The position numbers and the translations under genes are program-made. The notes below the pieces were generated by a model. That model searched no databases and was not told the DNA's origin. It saw nothing but the letters and a program-made list of their open reading frames with translations. Positions 28,010 through 37,185 of a stretch of DNA of 64,000 nt are shown here, in pieces. The stretch's first letter is position 1, and each line of letters starts with the position of its first letter. Where the stretch lies: NCBI GenBank assembly GCA_015061115.1, contig SUXE01000001.1, positions 186,001 through 250,000 of the forward strand, given 5' to 3'. The DNA is from Bacteroidales bacterium (lineage in GTDB: Bacteria > Bacteroidota > Bacteroidia > Bacteroidales > Paludibacteraceae).

Positions 28010-28816
28010 ATGAAGACTAAAATAACAATGTTGGGTACGGGAAATGCCCTTGTGACGAAATGCTATAACACTTGTTTTGTTATTTCAACTGATGAGGGTA
28101 ATTTTCTTACTGATGCAGGTGGTGGAAATGGAGTGCTTGTCCAACTAGAAAAAGCTGGCATCGACTACCGTAGTTTGAACGCGATGTTCCTTACTCATGC
28201 CCACACAGATCACCTTCTTGGGGCTCTTTGGATTGTGCGTATGATTTCCACTGCTATTAACCGTGGAGAATATAAAGGCAATTTCAATATATATGGCCAT
28301 TCGCACCTTTGTGGACTATTGAAGATGATGGTGACGGAAATGTTGCCGAAAAAGATCGCTTCTGAGGTCGGAAAGGGCATTTTGATTAATGAGATTGGCG
28401 ACGGTGAAGCGTTTGAAGCTATCGGCGCCCACTTCACTGCGTTCTCTATCCACTCCACTAAATTGGAGCAGTTCGGCTACCGTATGGAGTATGGTGATCT
28501 GAAGGTCGCATGCCTTGGCGACGAACCGTATAATGAGAAATGTGCTGATTATGTGAAGGGTGTCGATTGGATGCTTTGTGAAGCGTTCTGCTTGTACGAC
28601 GACCGTGATCGATTCCATCCATACGAAAAGCATCACAGCACTGCGAAAGATGCGGGAGAAATCGCGTCGACATTGGGAGTGAAGAATATTCTGCTTTATC
28701 ACACTGAGGAGAAGACGCTGGAGACGAGAAAAGAGAAGTATACAGCTGAGGCAAAACTTGGATTCTCGGGTAGGGTAGAGGTGCCTTATGATTTGGAGAC
28801 GGTGGATTTGGAGTAA
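28010..28816 (+). CDS. MBL-fold metallo-hydrolase (RNase Z-like)
   Basis: 268 residues. MLGTGNALVTKCYNTCFVI is the first strand block, THAHTDHLLGALW is the HxHxDH zinc motif, and later LGDEPYNEKCADY and EKHHSTAKDAGEIA carry further metal ligands. The fold resembles tRNase Z/arylsulfatase-type beta-lactamase proteins but lacks the long exosite arm. Cytoplasmic; substrate unknown. It stands alone before the nqr operon. Confidence 0.85.
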   Translation: MKTKITMLGTGNALVTKCYNTCFVISTDEGNFLTDAGGGNGVLVQLEKAGIDYRSLNAMFLTHAHTDHLLGALWIVRMISTAINRGEYKGNFNIYGHSHLCGLLKMMVTEMLPKKIASEVGKGILINEIGDGEAFEAIGAHFTAFSIHSTKLEQFGYRMEYGDLKVACLGDEPYNEKCADYVKGVDWMLCEAFCLYDDRDRFHPYEKHHSTAKDAGEIASTLGVKNILLYHTEEKTLETRKEKYTAEAKLGFSGRVEVPYDLETVDLE

Positions 28817-28927
28817 ATTCTGAATGCAAAATGCTAAATTGGAAATGTGAAATTAGAATTTTGGTTTTGATACCAAAATGTCTGTTTCTACCAATATTTA
28901 TCAATAAAAAACAAAAAAACGAGGATA

Positions 28928-28961
28928 TTTGTTATTAAATCGTTAAAAAGATTTAACTTTG
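28928..28961 (+). promoter_or_regulatory. promoter of the nqr operon
   Basis: TTTG (28928-28931) and TAACTTTG (28954-28961) on the plus strand, 34 nt before nqrA. The spacer is 22 nt, slightly long. Confidence 0.55.
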
Positions 28962-28995
28962 CCTATAATTTTTAATACTTTTTTTAGATCCATTT

Positions 28996-30357
28996 ATGGC
29001 TGAATCAATTAAAATCAAAAAAGGCCTGGACATAAAACTGAAGGGTAAGGCAGCAGAGACAAAGTCTGATGCTTTGCAGAGTCAGTTTTTTTCTATGCGC
29101 CCTGACGACTTTCACGGCATGACTCCAAAAGTTGCTGTTAAGGAGGGAGATGCAGTGAAGGTGGGTTCGGTGTTGTTTTACGACAAGGCAAACCCAGATT
29201 TAAAGGTTGTCTCTCCATGTAGCGGAACGGTTGAAGCTGTCAATCGTGGTGAGAGACGAAAGGTGTTGGATATTAGGTTGAAGTCAGATGGTAAGTTTGA
29301 GTCTGTACCATTTGAGAAAGCTCAGCCATCGCAGCTAAGCTCAGATGAGGTGAAGAAGGTTCTTTTGGAGAGTGGATTCTTCGCGTTCATCAACCAGCGC
29401 CCATTTGATGTAGTCGCTAACCCTAACGATGTCCCTAAGGCTATCTTCATCTCGGGTTTTGACTCTGCTCCATTGGCACCGTCATACGACTATGTGTTTG
29501 ATTACACACAGTGTAAGGATGAACTTCAGCTAGGTATCGATGCTCTTGCGAAGTTGACTACTGGCAAGGTTTACGTCTCTATTCACAAAGATTCTGCAGC
29601 TCGTGCATTCAAGGAGTTGAAGGGTGTTGCCATCACAGAGTTTGAGGGACCTCATCCAGCAGGAAACGTGGGAGTACAGATCAACCACATCAGCCCAATC
29701 AACAAGGGTGATATTGTTTGGACAATCAGCCCATACGATGTAGTGGCTATTGGTTCTGCATTCAAGAAAGGAGCAATTGATTTCTCAAGACTTGTTGCTC
29801 TTGTAGGATCATCAGTTTCTAAACCATCATATTACAAGACATATCCAGGTGCTGAGATCGCTTCTGTAGTGAAGGGTCAGGTGACAGAGGAGAATGTAAG
29901 ATACATCAGTGGTAATCCGTTGACTGGTAGACAGGTAAGCAAAGATGGTTTCATCGGTGCTTTCGCCCACCAGATCACAGTTATCCCAGAAGGAAACAAG
30001 AACAATGAGATGTTTGGTTGGATTATGCCACGTCTTAACAAGTTCAGCACAAGCCATTCTTATTTCTCTTGGTTGCTAGGAAGCAAAAAGGAGTATGTTG
30101 CGGACACTAACATCAACGGTGGTGAGCGTGCGTTCATCATGAGTGGTGAGTACGACGCAGTATTCCCAATGGATATTTTGCCAGAGTTTTTGGTGAAAGC
30201 AATCATGGACAAGGACATCGACAAGATGGAGCAGCTTGGTATCTACGAGGTTGCGCCTGAGGATTTCGCGCTTTGCGAGTATGTCTGCACATCCAAGATT
30301 GAGACGCAGAGAATCGTTCGTGAAGGATTGGATTACTTGCGTAAGGAGTTGGCATAA
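28996..30357 (+). CDS. nqrA: Na+-translocating NADH:quinone reductase subunit A
   Basis: 453 residues, membrane-peripheral subunit of the sodium-pumping NADH:quinone oxidoreductase, near the quinone site. KIKKGLDIKLKGKA at the start and VSPCSGTVEAVNRGERR (a lipoyl/RnfC-like barrel) are typical. No Fe-S motifs are present, which separates it from RnfC. First of six nqr genes, all on the plus strand. Confidence 0.96.
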   Translation: MAESIKIKKGLDIKLKGKAAETKSDALQSQFFSMRPDDFHGMTPKVAVKEGDAVKVGSVLFYDKANPDLKVVSPCSGTVEAVNRGERRKVLDIRLKSDGKFESVPFEKAQPSQLSSDEVKKVLLESGFFAFINQRPFDVVANPNDVPKAIFISGFDSAPLAPSYDYVFDYTQCKDELQLGIDALAKLTTGKVYVSIHKDSAARAFKELKGVAITEFEGPHPAGNVGVQINHISPINKGDIVWTISPYDVVAIGSAFKKGAIDFSRLVALVGSSVSKPSYYKTYPGAEIASVVKGQVTEENVRYISGNPLTGRQVSKDGFIGAFAHQITVIPEGNKNNEMFGWIMPRLNKFSTSHSYFSWLLGSKKEYVADTNINGGERAFIMSGEYDAVFPMDILPEFLVKAIMDKDIDKMEQLGIYEVAPEDFALCEYVCTSKIETQRIVREGLDYLRKELA

Positions 30358-30386
30358 TTGGAGTAATAATTTAAATAAGTGATAAA

Positions 30387-31592
30387 TTGAAAGCTTTAAG
30401 GAATTTTCTGGATAAAGTGAAGCCAAACTTTGAGGAGGGCGGCAAACTTTCAGCGTTCCGTTCTGTGTTTGATGGTTTTGAAACATTCTTGTTCGTGCCA
30501 AACACAGTTTCGAAGAGCGGAACACATATTCACGACATAATCGACAGCAAACGTGTGATGTCATTTGTTGTGATTGCCTTGATCCCAGCTTTGCTTTTCG
30601 GTATGTACAACGTTGGTTACCAGAACTATTTGGTGGCAGGTACACTAGATCAGGCAAGCTTCTTGGAGGTATTCTTCTACGGATTCTTGGCAGTTCTTCC
30701 TAAGATCATCGTTTCTTACGTAGTTGGTCTAGGAATCGAGTTTACAGTAGCGCAGTGGAAACATGAGGAAATCCAGGAGGGATTCTTGGTTTCTGGTATG
30801 TTGATTCCGTTGATCGTTCCAGTTGAGTGTCCACTTTGGATCATCGCTGTAGCAACAGCATTCGCTGTAATCTTCGCTAAGGAGATCTTCGGAGGTACAG
30901 GTTACAACATCTTCAACGTAGCATTGATCACTCGTGCATTCTTGTTCTTCGCTTATCCTACAAAGATGAGTGGTGATCAGGTTTGGATCGCTAAGGAATC
31001 AATCTTCGGACTAGGTAATGATTTGGCTGGTGTTGACGGTTATACAGGAGCTACTGCTCTAGGTCAGGTGGCAACAGGATCGTCTACAACAATCACAAAT
31101 GCTGTAAACCAGGCGGTTGATCTAAAGGATATGATTATCGGTTTGATGCCAGGTTCAATCGGTGAGACAAGTGTGATCGCAATCATGATCGGTGCGGTTA
31201 TCCTATTGGTTTCAGGTGTTGCAAACTGGAGAACAATGATCAGCGTATTCGTTGGTGGTGCTGTTACAGCATTCTTGTTCAACGCAATCGGAAGCGAGTC
31301 GAACCAGGTTTGGAATCTTGATTGGATGGAGCATTTGTGTGTCGGAGGTTTCTGCTTCGGTGCTGTGTTTATGGCAACAGACCCAGTTACATCTCCACGT
31401 ACAAACAGCGGTAAGTACATCTTCGGATTCTTGATCGGAGTTGTAGCAATCGTGATCCGTTGTATGAACCCTGGTTATCCAGAGGGTATGATGTTGGCAA
31501 TCTTGTTGATGAACTTGTTCGCAGCATTGATTGACTACTGTTTCGTACAGCGTAACATCAATAAGAGATTGAACCGTCTTAATAATAAATAA
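30387..31592 (+). CDS. nqrB: Na+-translocating NADH:quinone reductase subunit B
   Basis: 401 residues, integral membrane subunit with about ten helices. DGYTGATALGQ contains the Thr that carries covalent FMN. The start codon is TTG (30387): homologues begin KALRN, and no ATG occurs before residue 52. The long N-terminal cytoplasmic helix is typical. Confidence 0.95.
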   Translation: MKALRNFLDKVKPNFEEGGKLSAFRSVFDGFETFLFVPNTVSKSGTHIHDIIDSKRVMSFVVIALIPALLFGMYNVGYQNYLVAGTLDQASFLEVFFYGFLAVLPKIIVSYVVGLGIEFTVAQWKHEEIQEGFLVSGMLIPLIVPVECPLWIIAVATAFAVIFAKEIFGGTGYNIFNVALITRAFLFFAYPTKMSGDQVWIAKESIFGLGNDLAGVDGYTGATALGQVATGSSTTITNAVNQAVDLKDMIIGLMPGSIGETSVIAIMIGAVILLVSGVANWRTMISVFVGGAVTAFLFNAIGSESNQVWNLDWMEHLCVGGFCFGAVFMATDPVTSPRTNSGKYIFGFLIGVVAIVIRCMNPGYPEGMMLAILLMNLFAALIDYCFVQRNINKRLNRLNNK

Positions 31593-31611
31593 TCATTAAA
31601 AAAGCAGAAAA

Positions 31612-32430
31612 ATGAATACAAATAGTAATGCTTATACTATCGGTTATGCTTCGATAATGGTTATTATCGTAGCTTTCCTTCTAGCTTTCATTTCTTCTTC
31701 TTTGAAAGAGAAGCAGACAGAAAATGTTAAGTTGGATACAAAGAAGCAGATTTTGAGCGCTTTGAACATTAAGGATGGCGACGTCGCTGCAAATTGGGAG
31801 AATGTTAGTGATTTCATTTTGAATGCAGACGGTACTCTTTCAGCTTACGACGGAGATTTCAGAACAAACTATTCTGATACAACAGAGCTTCATGTATTTG
31901 AGAGCAATGTTAACGGTGAGAAGAAATATGTTTTCCCTGTAAGAGGTGCTGGTCTTTGGGGTCCTATCTGGGGTTATGTAGCATTGAACGCTGACAAGAA
32001 CACAGTATATGGAACTTACTTCGGTCACGAAGGAGAGACTCCAGGACTTGGAGCAGAGATCACAAAGCCTTTCTTCACAGAGCAGTTCGTAGACAAGACA
32101 GTTTCAAGAGATGGCAACATCGTTTTGAGCGTTGTTAAGAACGGAAAGGTTTCTGATTCATCTTGCGAGGTTGATGGTATCTCAGGAGGTACAATCACAT
32201 CTAAGGGTGTTGATGAGATGTTGAAGTCTTGCTTGAAGAGATACAGCGCATTCTTGTCTTCTGCTGCTGCAGACGCAACTTCAGGAGCTACAAAAGTAGA
32301 GAATGCAGCACAGGATTCTGCCGCAGCAAAGATGGCTGCTGTTGATTCAACAGTATGCGCATTGAAGGATACACTTGTTGCTAAGGCTGATTCTATTGTA
32401 AAGGAAGTTAAAGACGAGTTGAAAAAATAA
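31612..32430 (+). CDS. nqrC: Na+-translocating NADH:quinone reductase subunit C
   Basis: 272 residues with one N-terminal membrane helix (IGYASIMVIIVAFLLAFI). DGISGGTITSKGVDEM holds the covalent-FMN Thr. About 55 extra C-terminal residues (Ala/Asp/Lys-rich, predicted amphipathic helix) extend beyond the usual end of the family. It sits between nqrB and nqrD with short gaps. Confidence 0.94.
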   Translation: MNTNSNAYTIGYASIMVIIVAFLLAFISSSLKEKQTENVKLDTKKQILSALNIKDGDVAANWENVSDFILNADGTLSAYDGDFRTNYSDTTELHVFESNVNGEKKYVFPVRGAGLWGPIWGYVALNADKNTVYGTYFGHEGETPGLGAEITKPFFTEQFVDKTVSRDGNIVLSVVKNGKVSDSSCEVDGISGGTITSKGVDEMLKSCLKRYSAFLSSAAADATSGATKVENAAQDSAAAKMAAVDSTVCALKDTLVAKADSIVKEVKDELKK

Positions 32431-32448
32431 CATAAGGAGGATATACAA

Positions 32449-33066
32449 ATGAGTAATCTTAAAGAAACATTTCTTACACCGCTTGGTTTGAACAACCCAG
32501 TGGCTGTGCAGGTGCTTGGTATATGCTCTGCGCTTGCAGTTACAGCACAGCTTGAGCCAGCAATCGTAATGGGATTGTCGGTAACAATCATTCTTGCTCT
32601 AGCAAACGTTGTTATCTCTTTGTTGAGAAACACTATTCCAAACCGTATTCGTATCATTGTTCAGTTGGTTGTTGTCGCTACATTGGTAACAATCGTAAGT
32701 GAGGTTTTGAAGGCATTCGCATACGATGTGAGCGTTGCTTTGTCAGTGTATGTCGGATTGATCATCACAAACTGTATCTTGATGGGTCGTCTAGAGGCAT
32801 TCGCAATGGCAAATGGTCCTGTAGATTCATTGGTCGACGGAATTGGTAACGGTCTTGGTTATGCAATCATCTTGGTGATCGTAGCTTTCATTCGTGAGCT
32901 ATTCGGAGCTGGCACATTGTTCGGCTACCAGGTTATCCCTGATTGCTTATACGAGGCAGGTTATATGAACTGTGGTTTGATGCTTATGCCTCCAATGGCG
33001 TTGATCATCCTAGGATGCATCATCTGGGCTATGAGAGCAAAGAACCCTGAATTGCAGGAGAAATAA
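32449..33066 (+). CDS. nqrD: Na+-translocating NADH:quinone reductase subunit D
   Basis: 205 residues with six membrane helices. LGLNNPVAVQVLGICSALAV with its conserved Cys, which helps bind the intramembrane Fe-S centre together with NqrE, is visible at residues 14-33. A purine-rich stretch AAGGAGG precedes the ATG. Confidence 0.94.
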   Translation: MSNLKETFLTPLGLNNPVAVQVLGICSALAVTAQLEPAIVMGLSVTIILALANVVISLLRNTIPNRIRIIVQLVVVATLVTIVSEVLKAFAYDVSVALSVYVGLIITNCILMGRLEAFAMANGPVDSLVDGIGNGLGYAIILVIVAFIRELFGAGTLFGYQVIPDCLYEAGYMNCGLMLMPPMALIILGCIIWAMRAKNPELQEK

Positions 33067-33089
33067 CAACAGGTATTTAGGAAAAGAAT

Positions 33090-33716
33090 ATGGAACATTT
33101 TTTTAGTTTATTTGTAAGGTCGATTTTCGTCGACAATATGATTTTCGCATTTTTCCTAGGTATGTGTTCTTACCTTGCAGTTTCGAAAAATGTGAAGACA
33201 GCATTAGGACTTGGTCTTGCTGTAATTTTCGTGTTGTGCGTTACATTGCCAGTCAACTACCTACTTTATACAAAGGTTCTTGGACCAAATTGTCTTGTAG
33301 ATGGTGTTGATTTGTCATTCTTGAGTTTCATCCTATTCATCGCCGTGATTGCAGGTATTGTGCAGTTGGTTGAGATGGTAGTAGAGAAGTTCAGCCCATC
33401 ACTTTACGCATCATTGGGTATCTTCTTGCCTTTGATCGCAGTAAACTGTGCAATCATGGGTGCGTCACTATTCATGCAGCAGAGAATCACAATGTCTCCA
33501 GACAGCACACAGTACATCGGTGGTGTGAGCGACTGTCTAGCATACGCATTGGGTTCTGGTCTAGGTTGGCTATTGGCAATCGTAGGTTTGGCTGCTATTC
33601 GTGAGAAGTTGAGCTATAACGCCGCTCCAGCAGCATTGAAAGGCCTTGGACTAACATTCATCACTGTAGGACTTATGGCTATGGCATTCATGTGTTTCTC
33701 AGGTCTTAAAATCTAA
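33090..33716 (+). CDS. nqrE: Na+-translocating NADH:quinone reductase subunit E
   Basis: 208 residues, six membrane helices. [20 protein letters not shown] and [14 protein letters not shown] are family-typical. It forms the inverted partner of NqrD in the membrane. Confidence 0.94.
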   Translation: MEHFFSLFVRSIFVDNMIFAFFLGMCSYLAVSKNVKTALGLGLAVIFVLCVTLPVNYLLYTKVLGPNCLVDGVDLSFLSFILFIAVIAGIVQLVEMVVEKFSPSLYASLGIFLPLIAVNCAIMGASLFMQQRITMSPDSTQYIGGVSDCLAYALGSGLGWLLAIVGLAAIREKLSYNAAPAALKGLGLTFITVGLMAMAFMCFSGLKI

Positions 33717-33732
33717 AATGGAGGAATAAAAA

Positions 33733-35088
33733 ATGGACATGAATTTGATTTTAGCAAGTATTGGAGTATTCCTCGCAGTTGTTTTGACTCTTGTTGCTAT
33801 CCTTCTTGTAGCAAAGAAGTTTTTGGTGGCATCAGGTCCTGTTAAATTGAGCATCAATGGCGACAAGGAGCTAGAGGTAGAGTCTGGTTCATCATTGCTT
33901 TCAACATTGGCTTCTAACGGTGTGTTCTTGCCTTCAGCATGTGGTGGTAAGGGTGCTTGTGGACAGTGCAAGTGCCAGATCACAGAGGGTGGTGGTGAGA
34001 TCCTTGATTCAGAGAAGGGATTCTTCTCACGTAAGGAGCAGAAAGCACACTGGCGTCTAGGTTGTCAGGCTAAGGTTAAGGGTGACATGACAATCAAGGT
34101 TCCTGAGTCTGTAATGGGCGTTAAGGAGTGGGAGTGTACAGTTATTGGAAACAGAAACGTCGCTACATTCATCAAGGAGTACAAGGTTGCTTTGCCTGCT
34201 GGTGAGCACATGCACTTCGAGCCAGGTTCATATGCACAGATTAAGATTCCTGCATTTGATATCAGCTACAACGACTTTGATAAAGAGTTGATCGGTGATG
34301 TTTATCTTCCTTTCTGGAACAACAACAAGATGTTTGATCTTCGTTGTGTCAATCCAACAGAGACAATCCGTGCATACTCAATGGCCAACTACCCAGATGA
34401 GGGTGATATCATCACTTTGAATGTACGTATTGCAACTCCTCCTATGAAGCCTCGCTTCAAGATGGATCCTAAGACAAACAAGCCAATCCTTGGTGAGGAT
34501 GGTAAGCCAGTTCCAAATGTTCTTGCACCAGGAGAGAGCCCATTCGTTGAGGTTAACCCAGGTATCGCGTCTTCTTATATCTTCAACTTGAAGCCAGGAG
34601 ACAAGGTTATCATGTCAGGACCTTACGGAGAGTTCCGTCCAGTATATGGTTCAGGTAGAGAGATGATTTGGGTCGGTGGTGGTGCCGGTATGGCTCCTCT
34701 ACGTGCGCAGATCATGCATATGTTGAAGGGTCATGGAATCTCAGATGAGGATCGCAACCGTCCAATGCACTACTTCTACGGAGCACGTGCACTTGAGGAG
34801 ATCCCATTCCTAGACGATTTCTTGCAGTTGGAGAAGGATTTCCCTAACTTCCACTTCCACTTGGCATTGGACCGTCCAGATCCAAAGGCTGATGCGGCAG
34901 GAATCAAGTATACACCAGGATTCGTTGCTCCAGTGATGGGTGATACCTACTTGAAGCAGCACGAGAATCCAGAGGATTGTGAGTACTACTTGTGTGGACC
35001 TCCAATGATGGCGAAGACAGTTCTTGACTTGCTTCATAGCCTAGGTGTTGAGGACGACATGATCCGTTTCGATAACTTCGGCGGATAA
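33733..35088 (+). CDS. nqrF: Na+-translocating NADH:quinone reductase subunit F
   Basis: 451 residues and the NADH-oxidising subunit. An N-terminal membrane helix is followed by a 2Fe-2S ferredoxin domain (SACGGKGACGQCKC plus a later Cys in RLGCQAK), an FAD domain (RAYSMANYP) and an NADH domain (WVGGGAGMAPLRAQI; YYLCGPPMM). Last gene of the operon, followed by a strong terminator. Confidence 0.96.
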   Translation: MDMNLILASIGVFLAVVLTLVAILLVAKKFLVASGPVKLSINGDKELEVESGSSLLSTLASNGVFLPSACGGKGACGQCKCQITEGGGEILDSEKGFFSRKEQKAHWRLGCQAKVKGDMTIKVPESVMGVKEWECTVIGNRNVATFIKEYKVALPAGEHMHFEPGSYAQIKIPAFDISYNDFDKELIGDVYLPFWNNNKMFDLRCVNPTETIRAYSMANYPDEGDIITLNVRIATPPMKPRFKMDPKTNKPILGEDGKPVPNVLAPGESPFVEVNPGIASSYIFNLKPGDKVIMSGPYGEFRPVYGSGREMIWVGGGAGMAPLRAQIMHMLKGHGISDEDRNRPMHYFYGARALEEIPFLDDFLQLEKDFPNFHFHLALDRPDPKADAAGIKYTPGFVAPVMGDTYLKQHENPEDCEYYLCGPPMMAKTVLDLLHSLGVEDDMIRFDNFGG

Positions 35089-35118
35089 TAATCAGAATCA
35101 AAGATTATTAAATAAAAA

Positions 35119-35142
35119 ACACTCGCTTGCAAAAGCGAGTGT
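35119..35142 (+). terminator. terminator of the nqr operon
   Basis: ACACTCGCTT/AAGCGAGTGT hairpin followed by nine T on the plus strand and preceded by an A run, so it may work in both directions. Confidence 0.9.
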
Positions 35143-35159
35143 TTTTTTTTGTAATGTTT

Positions 35160-35737
35160 GAATCGCTGTCCTAGTATTTTGCCTGAAATAAAAACTGAGC
35201 CTATTTATGACTGATAAATAGTCCATCGTATTTGAGGATTGCAAAGGGCGGAACGCCCTTGCCCTCCTTGCCAGCGCGAGCCGAAGGCGAGCGCATATAG
35301 ATAGAATAAACACAGAGACTCGGAGTTTTTAAGAGAAAGACTTCGACTTTTATGAGGAAAAGAGGCGAGAGACAGTACTTATGGTATTGCCTTTCAGGCA
35401 GAGTCCTTTATCATCGTCACATCATCCCGAGACTTCGTCACGGGTTACTCTCGCTTCGCTCGATAGCGTCTTTCAGACGAAAAAATGGAAATATCAGTAA
35501 TAAAATAGGACAAAACCTTAATCAATTAGACGTACGACCGTGCGTCTCTACAATTTAGCATTCCGAATTTATAATTTATATCATGACATATGAATGCCAA
35601 ATGTAACATCATTTAAATATTATTGTAACATGTGGCGTTGGTTTGTAGGTTTTATTATGGAAAATCCATTTATTCCTGACGTTTTTTTCATTTGATTTAA
35701 ACATGGCGTAAATTTCCTATATTTTGGAGTATTTTTA
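35160..35737. repeat. gene-free stretch with palindromic repeat debris
   Basis: No credible gene. Several GC-rich inverted repeats occur, among them GGGCGGAACGCCC near 35250, GCGAGCCGAAGGCGAGCGC near 35278 and CTCTCGCTTCGCTCGA near 35450. A copy of the ACGACCGTGCGTCTCTAC repeat lies at 35528-35579. Composition is richer in GC than the flanks, as expected of repeated intergenic elements rather than coding DNA. Confidence 0.55.
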
Positions 35738-35761
35738 ATGCGTCTGTCTTTGTCTATGCTC

Positions 35762-35769
35762 TATCTTTG
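35762..35769 (+). promoter_or_regulatory. -7 box before a small exported protein
   Basis: TATCTTTG on the plus strand, 70 nt before the ATG at 35840. It makes the longer reading frame starting at 35738 unlikely. Confidence 0.5.
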
Positions 35770-35839
35770 CCAATATAAACGGAATCAACAATTTCGTGAA
35801 CACAAACAAACATTATTAAAAGTATTCAGCTTTAAGACT

Positions 35840-36142
35840 ATGAAAACTACATTTTTCAAGACGCTTTCAATTGCTTTAGCATTTGTCTTTACTCCAGTTT
35901 TGGCAAACGAGTTTGATGCCATTTCAGTGGAGAAGACATACATTAAATGTACTATTGATGAAAAAGGAGATAAAGTTCCAAACTATTTTGTTGTAGTTAA
36001 AGGTGTTGCTCACCAAACAGATTCTCGTACTTTTTTTGAGGTCAAAAAGGCAAGAGCCTACGTGAAGAAAAATAATGCCGACAATAAAGTTGCGGATAAT
36101 AACGTACAAAAGCAGAATCCAGAGTTAACTAAATCCTTTTAG
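35840..36142 (+). CDS. small exported hypothetical protein
   Basis: 100 residues from the ATG at 35840, with a signal peptide (MKTTFFKTLSIALAFVFTPVLA) and a mature basic, Asn/Lys-rich domain with one Cys (TYIKCTIDEKGD). No family is recognised. Probably periplasmic or surface-exposed. Confidence 0.6.
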   Translation: MKTTFFKTLSIALAFVFTPVLANEFDAISVEKTYIKCTIDEKGDKVPNYFVVVKGVAHQTDSRTFFEVKKARAYVKKNNADNKVADNNVQKQNPELTKSF

Positions 36143-36559
36143 GATAATTTGTCAAGTTCGCTGGGGCAGAGTAGTGCCGGTGTTTAAGGTGGAATATAAA
36201 GATGATTCATTTGACTTTGTCTTATGGATAAACTTCTTATTGTATTTTGATGGATGCTAATCAGCGGGCAGGTTTCAAACCTGCCCCTACGGTCTTTGTT
36301 CTTGTCCCTCCTTTTCTTGTTATTTATCGAAAAAATGCGATGATTAACCAATAACCATCGCATTCAATCATGAGAAGCTTTATTCTAGACTAATGGAAAT
36401 TTGTTCAATCTATATGCACGTGAAATCAAATTGATATGTATGTCAAATCAAATTGATATGTATGTCAAATCAAATTGAGATGCACGACAAATCTATATTG
36501 AGAGACGCACGACCGTGCGTCTCTACAATTTTGCATTCCGCATTTATAATTTCTAATTG
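36143..36559. repeat. repeat-rich intergenic region
   Basis: 417 nt without a gene. It contains a 10-bp-arm palindrome GGGCAGGTTT-C-AAACCTGCCC (36266-36286), a hairpin with arms GCGATG/CATCGC around 36337-36361, a 22-bp tandem repeat in four copies (36414-36501), and a palindromic repeat (36501-36558) that also occurs at 35528. Confidence 0.7.
36414..36501. repeat. 22-bp tandem repeat, four copies
   Basis: Units at 36414-36435, 36436-36457, 36458-36479 and 36480-36501. The core CAAATCAAATTGATAT is shared, the middle two differ by one base, and the outer copies are more divergent. Confidence 0.8.
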
Positions 36560-36838
36560 TTATTTCGATTCCAACACACATTTTCTGTATCTCAAGAATC
36601 TTCCTTTGTTTGATACCACCAACTTGAATGCTACTGCTCGTAGGCTTTGATCCATACAACGGTATGTCACTACGCGTCCGTTGACAAGCTCTTTCTTGCT
36701 GATCTCTAACAACTCATATGTCTCTCCGTTCTGCACCAATTCCATCTTGTCGAAATCAACTGAGAAGAATTTTGTCTCTAATGCATTTGCCATCAATGTA
36801 ACCGTAATAAAAACGATTGTCAATAATATCTTTTTCAT
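36560..36838 (-). CDS. small exported hypothetical protein
   Basis: 92 residues with a signal peptide (MKKILLTIVFITVTLMANA) and a compact beta-rich mature domain (FFSVDFDKMELVQNGETYEL). No family is recognised. A -7 box TATCTTTG lies at 36913-36920. A repeat element abuts its 3' end. Confidence 0.65.
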   Translation of the reverse strand: MKKILLTIVFITVTLMANALETKFFSVDFDKMELVQNGETYELLEISKKELVNGRVVTYRCMDQSLRAVAFKLVVSNKGRFLRYRKCVLESK

Positions 36839-37185
36839 AGCCGTAAAATTTTATCGTGTGAATATTAATTTTCTTTTGTCGTTTCAGAACTCTTTCGTTC
36901 CTTTCGACGTAGCAAAGATAGACTAAGGTTACGGGGTCGGGTGGACAGGCTATGAAATGTGTGTGGACAGTTTGTGAAGTTCACATTTTGTACGTTTTCA
37001 CAAATTGTACAAAATGCTAAGTTGTTGTGTATAAATAAAATGCAACAGAACTGTTTTTTGCAGTCTGTCGCATTAAATCATTGAAATTTTTTTATAATCG
37101 TTAAAACATTCGTCTTACGGACATGCGAATTTGTGGAAAAAAGGACGTTTGACCCTTTGAAATTCTCAATTTTGGCACCCCCTTG

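Noticed and set aside
36414-36501. Tandem repeat as a CRISPR array
   Set aside because: Repeats are contiguous with no spacers, and there are no cas genes.
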